A DNA stretch of 64,000 nt from Climacium dendroides (taxonomy: Eukaryota; Streptophyta; Bryopsida; Hypnales; Climaciaceae), in assembly GCA_950106755.1 (NCBI GenBank), contig OX467083.1:42174555-42238554 (forward strand), given 5' to 3'. The notes under the pieces were generated by a model, which was not told the DNA's origin, searched no databases, and saw only the letters and a list, made by a program, of their open reading frames with translations. The position numbers and the translations under genes were made by a program. Below, piece by piece: positions 60,990 to 64,000 of this stretch (positions are counted from its first letter, which is position 1; every line of letters begins with the position of its first letter).

Positions 60990-61380
60990 CATAGTCAGCT
61001 GAAGCACCCTGTCTATGACTAAAATATGACTGTAATAAAATAATTCCTTTATAGAATATCATAATAGAAAAGTAATAATTTGAATTTCCACGGTGTCTTA
61101 TTGGCAGTCATTCGTCAGTTCTATCGGCACTCGACAAACATTCTAATCACTGTAGTATGACTACAGATAGTCCACATCAGCTATAAGGCAATTGAAGATA
61201 GACTTAACTATAGATGATACCAATTCTGGTCGTCGATTTCATCCAGTTGCCATCCGTTACTGTAGGAAGTGACTACTAAATGACTGTGGCCTTTGACAGG
61301 TTAGCTTTGGCGCCATTTCTGCGATTGGTAGTCATTTTCCAGTAGCCTTTTAGTCACCAGTCATTTCTTGATTGGTCACA
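60990..61380. repeat. Right subterminal repeats of CACTA-2
   Basis: Multiple TGACTA, AGTCAT and AGTCATTT motifs in both orientations over the last 400 bp before the 3' terminus; counterpart of the left cluster. Confidence 0.65.
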
Positions 61381-61445
61381 TTTGACCCTGTTTTCTACTA
61401 GTGGGTGATGTCGGTGAGATGGTAATTCCATCCACAAACACGTTG

Positions 61446-62930
61446 ATGGCCTCAGGTTCATGAAATCCTTCCTCATCAGGCCAGAAGAAGCGTAAGAAAG
61501 CATAAAATCTCTATATGCCTCCACATGAATTTATAGTTGAAAGGAAAGCAATAGCTATGGTATTCTACACTCGGCAAAGTACAACTATGTTGACGAGGGA
61601 GTATGTAGCGATCAACGAAGAAAGATACCACAAACTGACAAGGGACTTGCGAAGGGAGCTGGAGTCAAAGTTTGAAGCATCTGAGAAATTCAACAATTTC
61701 TCAGATTATTGGTTGCACCAAGAGTGGTTGGATAAATAGGTGGTTACCTTCACAACCAATATAGTGTCAAATTGGTGTTACTACATGGATAAGAAAGAGG
61801 ATGGTAGCGACTGAGACATGTAGAACAAAGAGGTGGTTTTGAAATTGAGCATCATTCAAAAGTTTGTTCAACAATATTCTTCTTCGCGTAAGAAAAAGCA
61901 AGTACCGTGGAGAGTGACAATTGAAGACATGATAATGGCTCATTGTGTGAGTGGAACATTCAAGTGGCTTGAAAGTTCCGTGAAAGTCATCCCCATGCCG
62001 GAACAGAGTGCGACTGGATCGTATGGGACTGTGAGGAAAGTGATGCTTACGAAATTTGAAAGCATTCCTAGTTGAATATTTTTTGCTGAAAAGAGCTTGA
62101 AGACTACAAATGAAAAGGAGAAGCGCCAAACAATCATCAATGAGGCAAGAGGGTGTCTAATGAAGCATCCTGGCATCATTTGAATTGCGTACCTCCACCC
62201 TAAAACGATGGAAGGCTACACGCTATGGTGGAATGAAGGATCTCTAATTTCTTTCTTGTCCAAATACAATTCCAAAGTGAGCAAATCAGTAGATGTGGAT
62301 GAAATTGAGCATGAACAAAGTACGGGATTGACAAAAGAGGAACTTGCATGGGTTGCAATTTATCGAAGAAACCGAGTGAACTTGGCACTCTCATTACTTG
62401 TGATTGTGGAAAAATGCCACGATGCATAGTACATGCACAACGACATATCTCCATCCAATGTTTTGCTCCATTTTGATGACTGGAAAGAAAATAGGATGGA
62501 CATAGGGATATATGATTGGGGACTTTTTAGTCGAGTTGTAGAGAAGGAGCCATCAAGGTATGGCTATATTAGCATGGAGATCCTTGCGAAGGAGAAGAAA
62601 ATGCAAAGGTTTGCGGCCCCATAATTGTTTTATGTATACGGAGAGCAGGATTCAACAAACTCAATTGAGGCCATGCAAAAAAAGCATTTGTATTCCATGG
62701 CTGCTGATGCATATGCGGCGGGATGGATAGCTACTGCAATTTGGAATGAAGAGTGGGACCCCAAATACTTTACAACGAAGGATCCAGAGCAATATCAAAA
62801 TCTCAGGATCAAATTGGGAAGCCTCGTAAAAGAAGATGTGCGTGAAAGGGCGTAAGTGCCAGATGTTCTAGACACATTGAAAAAGGCCCCCTACTGTTGG
62901 ATTATGCCAGATTGTTGTTATTGTACATAA
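61446..62930 (+). pseudogene. Protein kinase pseudogene, one frame with ten premature stops
   Basis: From ATG 61446 to TAA 62928 the sequence stays in one frame for about 495 codons with no net frameshift, but has stops at 61461 (TGA), 61503 (TAA), 61737 (TAG), 61812 (TGA), 61821 (TAG), 62073 (TGA), 62181 (TGA), 62427 (TAG), 62622 (TAA) and 62853 (TAA). Kinase features in order: a ~190-residue N-terminal region, glycine loop GSYGTVRKV (~62016), AEKSLK (probable catalytic Lys), catalytic loop YMHNDISPSNVLLHFD (~62430; HxD and Asn present), DWG in place of DFG (62514), an APE-region relic YVYGE, and ADAYAAGWIA (the subdomain IX Asp block). It would have been a serine/threonine-type kinase fold. 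It shares promoter style with the divergent RING-like pseudogene, and CACTA-2 separates it from its TATA box. Confidence 0.85.
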
Positions 62931-63234
62931 TATTTTGTTTTCATGATTTTTGTAGTTTAGCATATAGTTCAGGCGTAGAAGGTAAATCATCCTTATAGAG
63001 GACCATGTGTACCTACTTGGCAATTGCCAAACACCTCAAATATATATAAAATTGGATGTATACCATACTCAAAATCCCATAATATATTAATATGCCCTTT
63101 TATTGTTCTTTCCTCATGGCAATTTTTATGACTTCTATGAATTGATGATAAAACTTAAATAAAAACTATAAATGCAGTAGTTTGATATAAAAATACGTAC
63201 ACTTTATTTTTTCACTATGCCTATGTTTTAGGAG
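62931..63234. other. 3' flank of the kinase pseudogene
   Basis: About 300 bp, AT-rich, no gene; probably the 3' untranslated region and spacer before the satellite array. Confidence 0.4.
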
Positions 63235-63870
63235 TTAATGAAGCCCAAAAAAAAGGGATCATGAATGATCCAACAAAAAAATGAATGACATTGAATTAGA
63301 ATGGAAGAATTTTAGGAATGAAGAAAAAACAAAAAAAGAAAAGGGAAATATGGAAAAAATAAATAAAAATGATGGCTTTGAGTTGGGATGGAAGAACTTT
63401 AGGAAATAAGCAAAAATAAAATAGGAAAGGGAATGATTCAACAAGTAAAGAAAAACTATGAATTGAAATAAAATAGTCTTGCTAAATAATGAAGCAAAAC
63501 AAAATAGAGAAGGGAATGATTCAACAAAAAAAAGAACTATGAGTTGGGATGGGAGAGTTTAAGAATGAAGCAAAAAAAATAGGGAAAGGAATGATAGAAC
63601 AAAAAATGAACATTTGGCTTTGAGTGGGAGAGTTTTAGGAATGAAGCCCAAAAAAATAGGAAAGGGAATGATTCACCAAAAAAAATGACAATGAGTTGGA
63701 ATAAAAGAGTTTTAGGATTGAAGGAAAAAAATAGAAGAGTTTTGTTAATTAATGAAGCGAGAAAAATAGAAAAGGGAATGATTTTACAAAAAACAAATGG
63801 CATTGAGTTGGGATGGGAGAGTTTTGCTTATGATGCAAAAGAAATTGGAAAGGAAATGATGGAATAATAT
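63235..63870 (-). repeat. Degenerate ~80-bp satellite array (right, inverted)
   Basis: Reverse complement of the unit at 39870-42800: GGATGGAAGAGTTTTAGGAATGAAG, then an A-rich run with GGGAATGATTCAAC, then AATGGCATTGAGTTGG. The (T)GAGTTGGGATGG core recurs at roughly 72-111 bp spacing, mostly near 80. After 63870 come two GTTAGAGTGA(A/T)(A/G)TGATCTAACA segments to the window edge; a comparable 'CACTCTAA ... GGGTCACTCC' region exists near 41527-41600. Confidence 0.78.
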
Positions 63871-64000
63871 ATTAAAGTGGTTGGGTGTTAGAGTGAAATG
63901 ATCTAACACTAAATAAAAATTTGGAATGTTGGAGTGACTTGGGATATGGAAATGGTTTGGGTATTAGAGTGATGTGATCTAACATTAAAAAAATTGAAAT

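Larger units (their letters stand above)
47193..61403. mobile_element. CACTA-2 transposon, 14.2 kb, TSD GGT
   Basis: Termini CACTAGTAGAAAA (47193) and TTTTCTACTAGTG (ending 61403) are a perfect 13-bp inverted repeat. They are flanked by GGT at 47190-47192 and 61404-61406. Both ends are rich in AGTCAT/ATGACT motifs (47240-47760 and 60990-61380), and the same motifs recur in introns near 48600, 49900, 51330 and 57400. It contains a minus-strand TnpA-like gene, a truncated plus-strand TnpD gene, a captured ubiquitin-protease fragment and a nested MITE. With TnpD truncated it is non-autonomous. It is inserted between the promoter and coding region of the kinase pseudogene. Confidence 0.95.

Noticed and set aside
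61446..62930. U-to-C RNA editing (as in fern or hornwort organelles) restoring the stops
   Set aside because: Every stop would be fixed by U-to-C editing, but such editing is known for organelle transcripts, while this is a nuclear repeat region with spliceosomal introns. No support in the sequence.

Overview
The window is nuclear DNA of a land plant, made almost entirely of nested transposable elements. No intact ordinary host gene is visible. Plant origin is inferred from spliced genes with GT/AG introns, CACTA elements with TnpD- and TnpA-like genes, a Mutator-like element (MULE) carrying a Ulp1-type protease (the combination known as Kaonashi/KI MULEs in plants), a Helitron Rep gene, a Ty3/gypsy gag, and a primer-binding site resembling the plant tRNA-Asp type. 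The species cannot be named from the sequence.

Layout. (1) 1-4560: right part of a CACTA element (CACTA-1) with an apparently intact six-exon TnpA-like gene; it is inserted in the gag gene of a minus-strand Ty3/gypsy element whose LTR is 5295-5825. (2) 5826-9769: very AT-rich, no recognisable gene. (3) 9779-30615: a complete 20.8-kb MULE with about 1-kb terminal inverted repeats (TIRs) containing 82-bp tandem arrays and a 9-bp target duplication (TTGAATTCA). Its left part is filled with retroelement debris; its right part holds a plus-strand Ulp1-like protease gene and a minus-strand MULE transposase gene, with a small CACTA MITE between their convergent 3' ends. (4) 30625-38541: AT-rich debris with a decayed LTR/primer-binding site and Helitron Rep fragments. 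One Rep fragment is split by a 3553-bp LTR-like unit with a 5-bp duplication (TGGAG); this unit carries an antisense gene that is also found at 13.2-13.7 kb. (5) 39-43 kb: GC-rich decamer clusters and an array of about 80-bp repeats. (6) 43.1-62.9 kb: a divergent pair, a RING-like pseudogene (minus) and a protein-kinase pseudogene (plus), each with a TATA box and adjacent GC-rich decamers. The pair is split by a 14.2-kb CACTA element (CACTA-2, 47193-61403, duplication GGT) that carries a TnpA-like gene, a truncated TnpD gene, a captured ubiquitin-specific-protease fragment and a nested MITE. (7) 63.2-64 kb: the ~80-bp repeat again, in inverted orientation.

The most interesting signals are: the divergent RING/kinase unit bracketed by inverted satellite arrays, a candidate for an undescribed large element; the small antisense LTR gene kept in two copies whose differences look mostly synonymous; a ~179-bp periodicity shared by three loci; and a decay pattern in which long reading frames are broken almost only by stops explainable as C-to-T changes, nearly all TAG in the MULE.
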